A DNA stretch of 64,000 bases from Brevundimonas bullata (GCF_014207965.1 NZ_JACHLM010000003.1:248001-312000), one strand, 5' to 3'. Positions 1-9,548 are shown, counted from the stretch's first letter. A program made the numbers and translations. The notes: a model not told the origin generated them from the letters alone.

Positions 1-69
1 CCCGAGCCCGCGCCCCCCTATGACGACATAGGCGACGACGGCGACGACGACGGCCCCTCGGCCGCCTGA
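1..69 (+). CDS. 3' end of an unidentified gene (partial)
   Basis: The window opens inside an open frame of 22 codons that ends in TGA at 67-69. The visible C-terminus is Pro/Ala-rich and then very acidic (a run of Asp and Gly residues ending in GPSAA). The codons have the GC-rich third positions of the real genes here, which supports a genuine coding end. Too little is present to name the protein. Acidic tails are common on DNA- and RNA-binding proteins, but that is only a suggestion. Confidence 0.4.
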   Translation, partial: PEPAPPYDDIGDDGDDDGPSAA

Positions 70-103
70 TTCCTCTTCTTCCTTCTTCACATCGAGAACC
101 GAC

Positions 104-535
104 ATGACCACCGCCAAGACCCGCGGCCGCCCTCCGGCCCTGCCCGCCATCGTCCTCAGCCAGGAGGATTTCGACGCCCTGGATCGCCTGGTCGGCGATC
201 TGCCCGGCGCCGGCCCCGCCGGCCTGCTGCAACAGGAGCTGGACCGCGCCAAGGTCTGCAAGGCCGCCGACCTGCCCAAGACCGCCGTCGGCCTGAACCG
301 CTGGCTGCACTACGCTGATGAGCGCCACCCCGAGGTCCGCCGCGTCCAGCTGGTCCTGCCGCACCAGGCCGATATCGACGCGGGCCGCGTCTCGATCCTG
401 TCGCACGTCGGCGCGGGCCTGATCGGCCTGACCGAAGGCCAGTCGATCAACTGGCCCGACCCGACCGGCGCCGTGCGCAAACTGACCCCCGTCCTGGTGG
501 AAGACGCCGACCCGATCGAGTCCGTCGCCCACTGA
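104..535 (+). CDS. rnk: Rnk-like regulator with GreA/GreB C-terminal domain
   Basis: The protein has 143 residues, close to the size of Rnk (nucleoside diphosphate kinase regulator). The C-terminal part (about residues 80-135) shows the GreA/GreB C-terminal fold: a VQLVLPHQADIDAGRVSILS block, then VGAGLIGLTEGQSINW and a strand pair ending in LTPVLVE. The N-terminal half is a short helical region in place of the long GreA coiled coil, as in Rnk. Family members bind RNA polymerase near the secondary channel and, unlike GreA, do not stimulate cleavage. ATG at 104 follows a weak GAGAA. It is probably monocistronic; a family-D repeat arm follows at once. The family is clear, while the exact regulatory target is inferred. 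Confidence 0.8.
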   Translation: MTTAKTRGRPPALPAIVLSQEDFDALDRLVGDLPGAGPAGLLQQELDRAKVCKAADLPKTAVGLNRWLHYADERHPEVRRVQLVLPHQADIDAGRVSILSHVGAGLIGLTEGQSINWPDPTGAVRKLTPVLVEDADPIESVAH

Positions 536-556
536 AAGACGCTGCGCTGGTAAAGC

Positions 557-607
557 CCTTCTCCCCTTGAGGGAGAAGGTGGCAGGCGCAGCCTGACGGA
601 TGAGGGA
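557..607. repeat. Family D palindromic repeat, single arm
   Basis: The arm contains CCTTCTCCCCTTGAGGGAGA, a near-perfect palindrome, followed by AGGTGG and GGATGAGGG. The same signature occurs as a complete two-armed element at 15945-16095. It sits between the Rnk-like gene and the convergent regulator gene and may act as a hairpin terminator for both. Confidence 0.7.
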
Positions 608-634
608 TGTCAGCGCGCCCCTCTCCGGCGGCCC

Positions 635-940
635 TCAGCCCTTCCGCCCGATCAACCCGCCCAGCGCCTCCAGATAGGCGGCGAACGCCGTCCGCCCCTG
701 CGGCGTGATGGCGATCCGGGTCAGGGGCTTGTTGTTCACGAAGCTCTTGCTGATGGCGACATAGCCCGCCTCTTCCAGCTTCTTCAGGTGGACCGACAGA
801 TTGCCCTGGGTCGCCTCCAGCACCGTCTTCAGCTCGGTGAAGTCCGCCGCCTCGACATCGGCCAGATAGACCATGATCCCCAGCCGCATGCGGCCGTGGA
901 TGACCTCGTCGATCCGTCCAAAGTCGTCCGCCAGACCCAT
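635..940 (-). CDS. Winged-helix transcriptional regulator (HTH_34/MarR-like)
   Basis: This 101-residue protein is essentially one winged helix-turn-helix domain. Residues about 30-60 read DFTELKTVLEATQGNLSVHL, the recognition-helix pattern of small HTH_34/ArsR-type regulators, followed by a wing (KSFVNNKPLTRIAITPQGR) and a dimerisation helix. No effector domain or metal-binding cysteines are present, so it probably senses through its dimer interface or a partner. Its ATG lies 4 bp after the stop codon of the upstream membrane-protein gene (945-1583), so the two form an operon. Small HTH_34 regulators are often paired with a membrane protein in this way. The targets are unknown. Confidence 0.8.
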   Translation of the reverse strand: MGLADDFGRIDEVIHGRMRLGIMVYLADVEAADFTELKTVLEATQGNLSVHLKKLEEAGYVAISKSFVNNKPLTRIAITPQGRTAFAAYLEALGGLIGRKG

Positions 941-944
941 GACG

Positions 945-1583
945 TCAGGCGGCCCTGGCGCCCGCGCGGGCGTCGCGGAACATGACCCAGCCCGGCAGGG
1001 CGAACAGCAGGAAGAGGGCGACGGTGCAGACCCCCAGATAGGCCATCGGCTGACGCACCAGCACGCCGAGGGCCACCGCCGTCACCCATCCGCCCAGCGA
1101 CACCGCCAGCATCCAGCCCTTCTTCTTCAGCACCCAGGCCACGTACCAGGCCGCCGCCTGCAGGGCGAAGACGATGGCGGCGTAATAGAGCCAGACAGCG
1201 AAGTCCTGATCCCGCACCGCGCCGACAGCAAAGACGATGACCACGGCGGCGTTGGCCATGCCGGTGGCGCTGAAGGCGGCGTTCGTCACCCGTGTCGCCA
1301 GCGGCCCCCGATTGGACGGCCCGGCCTTGCGGTCCTTCAGGATGGCCCAGGTCAGGACCGCCAGAAAGGCCGTGGTGATGCCGACCACAAAGATCAGATT
1401 GGCCAGATCGGGCCAGCGGATCAGGCCGATCACCTGCCCCACGTGGAACAGGCACTGGAGGCCGTACAGCAGGCCGCCCGCCAGATAGCAGATGGCCAGG
1501 GTCATGGGCGGCCGCCCGCTGCCCTCGACGATGGAGCGCATGAAGGCGAGGTCGGCTTCGGGCGTGCGGGACTTGTCGGTCAT
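945..1583 (-). CDS. Multi-pass membrane protein of unknown function
   Basis: The start is taken at the ATG encoding MTDKSRTPEADLAF (212 residues), because it follows an AGGAAT ribosome-binding site and avoids a low-complexity upstream extension. After about 25 soluble residues there are six predicted hydrophobic segments: MTLAICYLAGGLLYGLQCLF, a segment with IFVVGITTAFLAVLTWAIL, the VVIVFAVG region, YYAAIVFALQAAAWYVAWVL, the LAVSLGGWVTAVALGVLV region and YLGVCTVALFLLFALPGWVM. No catalytic motif is visible. It is co-transcribed with the winged-helix regulator 4 bp downstream. Such pairs often work as membrane partner plus regulator, but that is inference. Confidence 0.75.
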   Translation of the reverse strand: MTDKSRTPEADLAFMRSIVEGSGRPPMTLAICYLAGGLLYGLQCLFHVGQVIGLIRWPDLANLIFVVGITTAFLAVLTWAILKDRKAGPSNRGPLATRVTNAAFSATGMANAAVVIVFAVGAVRDQDFAVWLYYAAIVFALQAAAWYVAWVLKKKGWMLAVSLGGWVTAVALGVLVRQPMAYLGVCTVALFLLFALPGWVMFRDARAGARAA

Positions 1584-1647
1584 CGGGTGATTCCTGGCGC
1601 GACGCGGCGGCCCCCTTCGGATGGACGCAGCCGCCAAGGTTGGCAAG

Positions 1648-2874
1648 CTATTCGGCGGCGGCTTGGTGGGCGACCGGCGCAACCGGACGCGCCCTGCGCC
1701 ACGGCACGCGCCGCCCGTTCAGCCAGCGCCCCATCATCCCGTGGCGCACCATCAGCTCATAGCTGGCCAGGGACACGGCCATGACGCCGACTACGACGAC
1801 GGCCAGCTTGATCGGCCAGACCATGGCCCAGTCCTGCACCACCACCTGCGCCGCCATCACCAGCGGCAGATGGACAATGTAGATCCAGTAGGAGGCGTCG
1901 GCCAGATAGCGCCGCACCGCGCTATGCCCCGACCAGAACCTCAGCGCCAGTCCGACCACGGCGAACATGGAGGCGTAGGTCGCCACCCCGAACGCCGCCG
2001 CCGCCAGGGCCTTGGCCGCCGGATCGGTCATCGGCGTCAGCACCGGCGTCGGCCCGCCCGACAGCATCAGCGCCGTCGTCCCGGCCCCCAGCGCCAGCCC
2101 CAGATAGACGGGCGTCCAGCCTTCGATCTTCGCCAACAGGTCGCGACGGCGATCCAGCAGGACGCCCATGCCGAAGGCCAGACCAAAGCCCACCAGGGCC
2201 GAGGCTTCGGGCACCAGACCCGCATCCGGCGTGGGAATGCCGAAGAAGGCGATCCAGTTCGGCTCCAGCCACAGGGCCAGGGCCAGCGGCGCGCCCAGCA
2301 CGAGGGGTCCCCACGGGCCGATCAGCCCGCCCGCCATCCGGTCCAGACCACGCCCCACAGCACCGGCCCTATCCAACCGGATCACAAGGGCGCGCCCGAT
2401 CACGAGGGCCGCATAGAACCACAGCAGCACCCACAGGAACCACAGATGGGTCAGGGGTATATTGGTCCAGTCATAGGTCGGCGGCGGCGGCGCATCCGCC
2501 GCCGTCAGACCGTGCAGCGAGGCGTTCCACACCAGCACCGCCACGATCCCCGCCATCACCGGCCCCCAGAAGGCCGCCAGGGGCGCCGCGATGCGGATCA
2601 GCCGGTTCCTGATGAAGCCCGCCGTCCCGCGCCGCTTCAGCATCATGTGGCCGAACAGACCCGCGATCAGGAAGAAGCTGGCCATGCGGAACAGATGGAT
2701 GACGAAGAAGAGGCCGCTGGCCCAGACCGAGGTCTGGTCGTCGCCCACGATCCAGATCTGGCTCGGAAAGAAGGACAGGGTCCCATGCAGCACCACCCCC
2801 AGCAGCAGGGCCGCGCCCCGCAGCCCGTCCAGTCCGTGAAGCCGCTCGCCTTGGTCGAATGCGGATGCCGTCAT
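1648..2874 (-). CDS. Acyltransferase 3 family membrane protein (OpgC-like)
   Basis: The 408-residue protein has about ten membrane segments and the acyltransferase-3 N-terminal signature. GLDGLRGAALLLGVVLHGTL (about residues 14-33) carries the family's conserved His, and FFVIHLFRMASFFLIAGLFG and RLIRIAAPL follow. The closest known architecture is OpgC/MdoC, which succinylates periplasmic glucans, but family members also O-acylate polysaccharides, antibiotics and lipids, so the substrate is not fixed. An unusually good inverted repeat at 2904-2942, just upstream of the start, suggests control by a TetR-type repressor. No tetR gene is adjacent within the window. Confidence 0.85.
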   Translation of the reverse strand: MTASAFDQGERLHGLDGLRGAALLLGVVLHGTLSFFPSQIWIVGDDQTSVWASGLFFVIHLFRMASFFLIAGLFGHMMLKRRGTAGFIRNRLIRIAAPLAAFWGPVMAGIVAVLVWNASLHGLTAADAPPPPTYDWTNIPLTHLWFLWVLLWFYAALVIGRALVIRLDRAGAVGRGLDRMAGGLIGPWGPLVLGAPLALALWLEPNWIAFFGIPTPDAGLVPEASALVGFGLAFGMGVLLDRRRDLLAKIEGWTPVYLGLALGAGTTALMLSGGPTPVLTPMTDPAAKALAAAAFGVATYASMFAVVGLALRFWSGHSAVRRYLADASYWIYIVHLPLVMAAQVVVQDWAMVWPIKLAVVVVGVMAVSLASYELMVRHGMMGRWLNGRRVPWRRARPVAPVAHQAAAE

Positions 2875-2903
2875 GGCGCCCTCCTGTTTCGGATAACGCC
2901 ATA

Positions 2904-2942
2904 TCTCACAGACTAGTCTAAATTACAAACTAGTCTGTGAGA
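2904..2942. promoter_or_regulatory. Perfect 14-bp inverted repeat, likely TetR-type operator
   Basis: TCTCACAGACTAGT at 2904-2917 is repeated as its exact reverse complement at 2929-2942, with an 11-bp AT-rich spacer. The internal GACTAGTC is itself palindromic, so the site can be read as two overlapping dyads. It lies 30-68 bp upstream of the acyltransferase start, where an operator over the promoter is expected. AGACTAGTCT-like cores are typical of TetR-family operators. The regulator is not identified. Confidence 0.65.
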
Positions 2943-2950
2943 AGTGCAAA

Positions 2951-2992
2951 GCCCTCCCCCTCAAGGGGGGGGGGAGGGTTGGGTGGGGGTGG
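2951..2992. repeat. Family A palindromic repeat, single arm
   Basis: The sequence GCCCTCCCCCTCAAGGGGGG followed by GGAGGGTTGGGTGGGGGTGG matches one terminal arm of the family-A elements at 5824-5983 and 31347-31497. The central CTCGAG of those copies is CTCAAG here, and the G run is longer. The rest of the 318-bp gap between the acyltransferase and ftsH genes holds the operator and the ftsH terminator; nothing else was recognised. Confidence 0.7.
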
Positions 2993-3134
2993 AGGCAGCC
3001 CCTGTCCCATAGGCCGCGGGGGACGGGGCCCTCGCCTCATGCGCTCCATCGGCCATGCTGCGCTCCATCCCCGCCCCTTTGCCCTCAGCCACCGGGAAGG
3101 AAGAGCAACGGGCGCGCGCCAGCATTTGGCGCAC

Positions 3135-3164
3135 AAAAAAGGGGCGAGCCCTGCGGCCCGCCCC
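3135..3164 (-). terminator. Rho-independent terminator of ftsH
   Basis: Read on the minus strand, GGGGCGGGCCGCAGGGCTCG and CCCC form a GC-rich hairpin followed by TTTTTT. It begins about 30 bp after the ftsH stop codon and closes the tol-pal-tilS-ftsH gene block. Confidence 0.8.
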
Positions 3165-3192
3165 TCCTTCATTTTCAGCTGATCCGAAAGGA

Positions 3193-5160
<1,968 letters not shown>

Positions 5161-5202
5161 TCGGTCCTCGGTTCCTCGACGCGCGCCTGAACGCTCCGTC
5201 GA

Positions 5203-6627
5203 TCAGCAGTCTTTCCAGGAAAATAGGTCAGTCGGCGGCGTTTCGCCATGCATGGGATGAAAGAGGCCGGCTTCCTGCGTCGTTTCGCCCAAGGCCAGGC
5301 TCAGACGCCGCGCCCCCAGCGCCCGCACATCCGCCCCCCGCCAGGCCAGAACCGGCGCATCCTCGCCGTCCCGGATCAGCACCGGCAGCCCGCCGCGCGC
5401 CGCCGGGGGAAGCCCCGCAATGGCCCGCCGATCCGCCTCGCCCAGCGTCGCCAGCCGCCCGGCCGCCGCCTCGACCCGCCAGCCCGGCTCGGTCGCCGTG
5501 ATCTCGAACCGCCCGTCCCAGACGGCTGGAACGCCGGGCGCCAGCATGACAGGCTCCGGCGCCCGCCGCCGCATCTCCCCCGGCTCGCGCATGATCCGCA
5601 CGCTTCCGCCAGTCGCCTCGACCCGCGCCCCCGACAGGCCCGCCGTGAAATCCTCGCCCCCCGCCAACCGCGCCTTCAACCCCGCCAGCCTCTCCCCACG
5701 CGGCGGAACCGCCCCGCCGCCTGCGCACAACAGCGCCGCCGCCAGGGTGGAGGCCGAGCCGTCGCGCGAAACCTCCAGCACCCCGGCCCAAGTCAGGTCG
5801 AAACGAGCAGCCGGACTTTCTAACTCCCTTCCCCCTCGAGGGGGGAAGGGTCGGGGATGGGGGTGTACGCACTGCGGCTCCTGGTTTTGCGCGGGAGGCG
5901 ACGCCCTCCGCGTCTCCGCCGCCTGATCGGAAAGCCCGGCGACCACACCCCCGCCCAACCCTCCCCCCTCGAGGGGGAGGGCTTCGTCGCCCGCCAACGC
6001 CGCCCGCGCCCGGCTCCTCCCAAACCGCTCATCGCCATTGGCCGGGTCCTCGACCCAACCACGGCCCCGCGCCCGCAGATAGTCCCTCAGCCCCTCGCGC
6101 CGCTCGTCCAGCAGGGGCCGCAGCAGCATCAGCCCCCGCCCCTGCGGCCAGACCGGCGACGGCGACCACTCGCGCACCCGCCCCAGGGTCGAGCCCCGCG
6201 CCCGCATCCAATCCGCCTCAGCCACGTCATCCAGCGTCTGGGCCAGCAGCACGACCCGCGCCCCCGCCGCCCGCGCCGCCTCGGCGATCAAGGCATGCCG
6301 CGCCGCCCGCGCCCGCGCCGTCAGCCCCGGCCCGGCCCGCGCCGCATCCCAGCTCAGCCCCCGCCAGTCGGCGCCGACCGCCCGCGCGGTCGCGCCCGCG
6401 AACCGGGTCCAGTCCGCGCTCATCGGATTGAGATTATGATCCACCGTCAGGGCCAGCAGCCGCCGTCCCCGCGCCTTCGCCCAGTCGGCGGCCAGATGCA
6501 GCAGGGCTATGGAGTCCCCCCCGCCCGACAGGGCGACAGCGACCGGTTCCGCCCTGCCCGCCTCCAGCCGCGCGTCCAGCCGCGCGAAGATGCGGCTGGT
6601 CAGCCCCTGGGGGTCGTCTGGGCTCAG
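5203..6627 (-). CDS. tilS: tRNA(Ile)-lysidine synthase TilS with in-frame repeat insertion
   Basis: TilS converts C34 of tRNA-Ile2 (anticodon CAU) to lysidine and is normally essential. The PP-loop motif SGGGDS is intact near residue 35, followed by LTVDHNLNPMSADWTRF. No ATG, GTG or TTG in this frame lies between the cpoB stop and the PP-loop. The only in-frame ATG upstream (6807) would overlap cpoB by 184 bp, and the next (inside LNPMSADW) would delete the motif. I therefore place the start at a CTG whose last two bases overlap the cpoB TGA stop (CTGA), like an ATGA junction; this is inference. A family-A repeat at 5824-5983 is translated in frame (ALPLEGGG ... PFPPRGGREL), adding about 53 residues between the catalytic half and the C-terminal domain. 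The predicted 474 residues exceed the usual 320-450. Confidence 0.88.
   Translation of the reverse strand: MSPDDPQGLTSRIFARLDARLEAGRAEPVAVALSGGGDSIALLHLAADWAKARGRRLLALTVDHNLNPMSADWTRFAGATARAVGADWRGLSWDAARAGPGLTARARAARHALIAEAARAAGARVVLLAQTLDDVAEADWMRARGSTLGRVREWSPSPVWPQGRGLMLLRPLLDERREGLRDYLRARGRGWVEDPANGDERFGRSRARAALAGDEALPLEGGGLGGGVVAGLSDQAAETRRASPPAQNQEPQCVHPHPRPFPPRGGRELESPAARFDLTWAGVLEVSRDGSASTLAAALLCAGGGAVPPRGERLAGLKARLAGGEDFTAGLSGARVEATGGSVRIMREPGEMRRRAPEPVMLAPGVPAVWDGRFEITATEPGWRVEAAAGRLATLGEADRRAIAGLPPAARGGLPVLIRDGEDAPVLAWRGADVRALGARRLSLALGETTQEAGLFHPMHGETPPTDLFSWKDC
5824..5983. repeat. Family A paired palindromic element inside tilS
   Basis: Two GC-rich palindromic arms, CCTTCCCCCTCGAGGGGGGA near 5828-5847 and CCTCCCCCCTCGAGGGGGAG near 5960-5979, face each other across a unique core of about 80 bp. 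The arms carry the flanking signatures GGGATGGGGGTG and CACCCCCGCCCAACCC. The same arrangement occurs at 31347-31497. Unlike most other copies in the window this one is intragenic: its length is compatible with the tilS frame and neither arm introduces a stop in that frame. Confidence 0.85.
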
Positions 6628-7472
6628 CTGCAGTTCGCCCGCGTGCGCAGCTGCGTGGCGCGGGTCTTCTGCGCCGCCGTCGCCGTCTCGGCGTAGCGAC
6701 GCGTGAACTCGGTCAGGGCGCCGCAGGCCTGGGTGTTGCGATCGGTGGCGCGCAGGGCCTCGGCCAGCTTCAGCGTCGTCTCCGGCGCCCAGGCCGTGCG
6801 CGGCCAACCATTCAGGGCGGCGGCGTAGGCCGGAACGGCGGCGGCGTTGTCGCGCGCGGCGACATGCAGGTCGCCCAGACGCGAATTGGCCTCACGCGAC
6901 TGCGGCGTATTGGGCCAGGTGACGATCACCGTCTCCAGCGCCCGCTCGCCGCGCACCGCATCGGTCCCCAGCAGGCGCACCGCCGCCGCCAGGTCCTGGC
7001 CTGCGTCGCCGGTCGGCGAGTGGGCCACGATCGGCCCGTTCAGTTCTGCCTCTTCCTCGGCGGCCTTTTCGATCTTCTCGATGCGGGCCTCGGCGTCGCG
7101 CAGACGGCGGGCCAGCACGGCGTTGTCGCGCGTCGCCTCGTCCAGCTGGAAGGTCAGGCGCTCGCCGTCGGCGTTCACCCGCTGGAAGGTCTGCTCCAGG
7201 TCCGACAGGCGGCGGTCCATGATCTGCATCTGGCCCTGCAGGGCCACGACCTCGGGGTCCGGCTCGACCAGGACGGGCTGACCGGCGGCGTTCCTCTGGG
7301 TCAGGGCGCGTTCCAGACGGCGGACGTTGCGGTCCAGCTGGTCCAGACGGCGCTTGTCCCACTGGACAGCCTCCATCGGCGCGACCTGGGCGACGACCGC
7401 CCCCCCGATCAGGGTCAGGCCGATGGCGGTCATGGCGGCGGTTCTTGTCAGTCGGAATGGCAGCTTCAGCAT
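6624..7472 (-). CDS. cpoB: Cell division coordinator CpoB (YbgF), Tol-Pal associated
   Basis: The 282-residue periplasmic protein has a signal peptide (about 1-28, ending AVVAQ), an N-terminal trimerising coiled coil (about 36-140, rich in heptads such as LDQLDRNVRRLERAL and MQIMDRRLSDLEQTF), and a C-terminal TPR domain (about 155-280). CpoB binds TolA and coordinates peptidoglycan synthesis with outer-membrane constriction. It is normally next to pal; here a DUF3667 gene is inserted between them. The stop codon overlaps the proposed tilS start by two bases. Confidence 0.92.
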   Translation of the reverse strand: MLKLPFRLTRTAAMTAIGLTLIGGAVVAQVAPMEAVQWDKRRLDQLDRNVRRLERALTQRNAAGQPVLVEPDPEVVALQGQMQIMDRRLSDLEQTFQRVNADGERLTFQLDEATRDNAVLARRLRDAEARIEKIEKAAEEEAELNGPIVAHSPTGDAGQDLAAAVRLLGTDAVRGERALETVIVTWPNTPQSREANSRLGDLHVAARDNAAAVPAYAAALNGWPRTAWAPETTLKLAEALRATDRNTQACGALTEFTRRYAETATAAQKTRATQLRTRANCS

Positions 7473-7533
7473 GTCTCAAGTCGTCCCATCGATTTGCGGC
7501 GTCCGCAAGGCCGAGTTCGGGTCCAGTTTCGGG

Positions 7534-8685
7534 TCAGTGGCCGAGGCCCAGATAGATGATCGACACAATGAACAGGGTCGCCGCGATCTCGCAGAAGATC
7601 AGCAGGGCGATCGTCCGCCACAGGGTCGAGAAGATCTTCAGGCTGTAGGCCCCCTTCAGCTGGGCGAACATGTGCACCGGCACGATCAGGCTGGCCACAA
7701 GCCCCGCCGCAGGTCCCGCCCCCTTCACCGTCGTCGCCAGCACCACCACCGCCATCAGCAGCAGGGACATGAAGGTCAGCGAATAGAGGACGAAGACCCC
7801 GTGGTCGTACAGGGTGAAGCCCCGCTTCCACAGAAACATCAGGGCGACGAACGGGATCGACAGCGGCACCAGCAGGAAGGCGAACTTGTAGATGGTCTGC
7901 TGCAGCTTGTAGAACGCCAGGTCCGGGTTCTTCAGCTTCTTGGCCACGGTCTTGGTCAGGCCGTTGGCCTCGCCGTTCTTGCCCACATCCGCCGCGATGT
8001 CCGCCACGCTGGCCTGCCAGGACCCCGGCGTCAGACCGTCCTTGCGGCCCTCGACGGCGTCATGCTCCAGCCGCTCCAGCTTGGCCTTCTCGCTGATCAC
8101 CCCGGCCTGAGCGGCGGCCAGGACGCCGGCGGCGACGCCGGCCCGGGCGCCGCTGTTCACCTCTGGCGGCGCGTCGCCGGACGGCTCCATCGCCGCCGTG
8201 GCCGCATCGACTTCCTTCTGGGCGGCGGCGACCACCTGCTCGGCCTCGACGATCGCCTCGCGCTGGGCGGCGATCTGCTCCGGCAGGCCCTGCAACTTCA
8301 CCTCCTGATGCGGCATGAAGCTCAGCGCGAAGAACATGACGAACAGGGTGAACAGGAACATGGCCAGCGGCGAGACGTAGCGCGTGCGCTTGCCCTGGAC
8401 CCATTCGCGCGTCAGCCGACCGGGGTTGAGGATCAGCAGCGGCAGGGTGCGCCAGAGGCGGCCGTCGAAATGCATGACCCCGTGCAGCAGCTCTTCGCCG
8501 AGATGCAGCAGGGTGCGGTGAACATGGGCCGCCTGACCGCAGTTGGAGCAGAACCGCCCCGTCACCTCGGCCCCGCAGTCGGCGCAGGTCGTATGATGCT
8601 CGCCCGCCTGCCCCATCGGCTTCTCGATGGCCCCTGCGATGATGCCGCCCGTCATGGCGCCGCCCGCTGCTTCCAGATCAATCAC
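7534..8685 (-). CDS. DUF3667 zinc-ribbon membrane protein
   Basis: The 383-residue protein has an N-terminal zinc ribbon (CADC at 34-37 and CSNC at 46-49). This is followed by the DUF3667 signature with LLHGVMHFDGRLWRTLPLLI and LNPGRLTREWVQGKRTRYVS, then a membrane segment (AMFLFTLFVMFFALSF). A long soluble helical region follows (about 135-260), then four more hydrophobic segments towards the C-terminus (VPLSIPFVALMFL, GVFVLYSLTFMSLLLMAVVV, GLVASLIVPVHMF, IALLIFCEIAATLFIVSIIY). The function of the family is not established. Its position between pal and cpoB breaks the usual pal-cpoB adjacency; the 62-bp gap to cpoB allows co-transcription. Confidence 0.85.
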   Translation of the reverse strand: MIDLEAAGGAMTGGIIAGAIEKPMGQAGEHHTTCADCGAEVTGRFCSNCGQAAHVHRTLLHLGEELLHGVMHFDGRLWRTLPLLILNPGRLTREWVQGKRTRYVSPLAMFLFTLFVMFFALSFMPHQEVKLQGLPEQIAAQREAIVEAEQVVAAAQKEVDAATAAMEPSGDAPPEVNSGARAGVAAGVLAAAQAGVISEKAKLERLEHDAVEGRKDGLTPGSWQASVADIAADVGKNGEANGLTKTVAKKLKNPDLAFYKLQQTIYKFAFLLVPLSIPFVALMFLWKRGFTLYDHGVFVLYSLTFMSLLLMAVVVLATTVKGAGPAAGLVASLIVPVHMFAQLKGAYSLKIFSTLWRTIALLIFCEIAATLFIVSIIYLGLGH

Positions 8686-8775
8686 TCAGCTTCCCCCCGG
8701 ATTCGGCGCGGACTTTGGTCCCAGCGGCGCGCAAAGAAAAGAGGCTCTGTTCACCCTGGGTGCTGGATTTCCTTC

Positions 8776-8890
8776 CCGCTCATCCCCGCGGAGGCGGGGA
8801 CCCAGTGCTTTGGCTTTCAGACGCTTCGAGCAACACAATGGGCTCGGGGCAGCGCTCTCACTGGGTCCCCGCCTCCGCGGGGATGAGCGG
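8776..8890. repeat. Family E paired palindromic element
   Basis: CCGCTCATCCCCGCGGAGGC at 8776 is repeated in inverse complement at the far end (8871-8890), each copy followed inward by GGGGACCCAGTG. The core of about 55 bp between the arms is unique. Other copies are at 58525-58655 and, cut by the window end, at 63962. It occupies most of the 308-bp gap between the DUF3667 gene and pal; the rest of that gap holds the pal terminator. Confidence 0.85.
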
Positions 8891-8930
8891 ATATTGAAAG
8901 GCCGCCGCCAACGCTCAACATGACCCCCGA

Positions 8931-8967
8931 AAAAGAAAAGAGGCGCCGGCTGCAAAGCCGACGCCTC
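8931..8967 (-). terminator. Rho-independent terminator of pal
   Basis: On the minus strand GAGGCGTCGGC-TTTGCA-GCCGGCGCCTC forms a strong hairpin followed by TTTTCTTTTT. It starts about 27 bp after the pal stop codon, so the downstream DUF3667-cpoB-tilS-ftsH genes may need their own promoter. Confidence 0.8.
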
Positions 8968-8993
8968 CATTCATTCAGCCGTTAAGGCGTGGC

Positions 8994-9548
8994 TTAGCGC
9001 GGAGCGCCCGACACGATGGCGGTGTGGGCGTTGCGGTTCTGGGCCCAGGCGGCCTCGTTCGAACCTTCAACGATCGGACGCTCCTTGCCGAAGCTGATGG
9101 TGTCGATGCGGCCGGCCGGGACGCCGCGCTGGATCAGATAGGTGCGCACGGCCTCGGCGCGACGGGCGCCCAGGGCCAGGTTGTATTCGCGCGTGCCGCG
9201 CTCGTCGGCATTGCCTTCGATGCGAACCGTGACCTGCGGGTAACGTTGCAGCCAGGCGGCCTGGGCGTCCAGACGCGGCTGGGCTTCCGGGCGCACCGAA
9301 TAGGAGTCCAGGTCGAAATAGATGCGGTCGCCGACGTTGACGACGAAGTCCTGCTCCGAGCCCGGCATGGCGGCGCCGACATTGCCGCCGGTCACGGGGC
9401 CGGTCGGGGCGGTCGGATACTGCGGCGCGGTCGGCTGGCTCGGCTCCATCGGAACAGCGGGCTCGACCTTGGGCTTGGGCGCACAGGCGGCCAGGGCGGC
9501 CACGGCGGCGCTGACGGTCGCCAGCTTGATCAGGGTCGAAGTGTTCAT
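8994..9548 (-). CDS. pal: Peptidoglycan-associated lipoprotein Pal
   Basis: Pal anchors the outer membrane to peptidoglycan and binds TolB. The 184-residue precursor has a lipobox LAAC with the acylated Cys at 22, a Pro-rich linker (about 25-60) and an OmpA-like domain (about 68-180). YFDLDSYSVRPEA, the peptidoglycan-contact motif GNADERGTREYNLALGARRA and the closing NRNAHTAI are visible. It follows tolB by about 150 bp and is closed by a terminator. Length and motifs are typical. Confidence 0.97.
   Translation of the reverse strand: MNTSTLIKLATVSAAVAALAACAPKPKVEPAVPMEPSQPTAPQYPTAPTGPVTGGNVGAAMPGSEQDFVVNVGDRIYFDLDSYSVRPEAQPRLDAQAAWLQRYPQVTVRIEGNADERGTREYNLALGARRAEAVRTYLIQRGVPAGRIDTISFGKERPIVEGSNEAAWAQNRNAHTAIVSGAPR

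Noticed and set aside
1584..1682. An upstream ATG that extends the membrane protein at 945-1583 into the acyltransferase gene.
   Set aside because: It would overlap the acyltransferase coding end, while the downstream ATG has a good ribosome-binding site.
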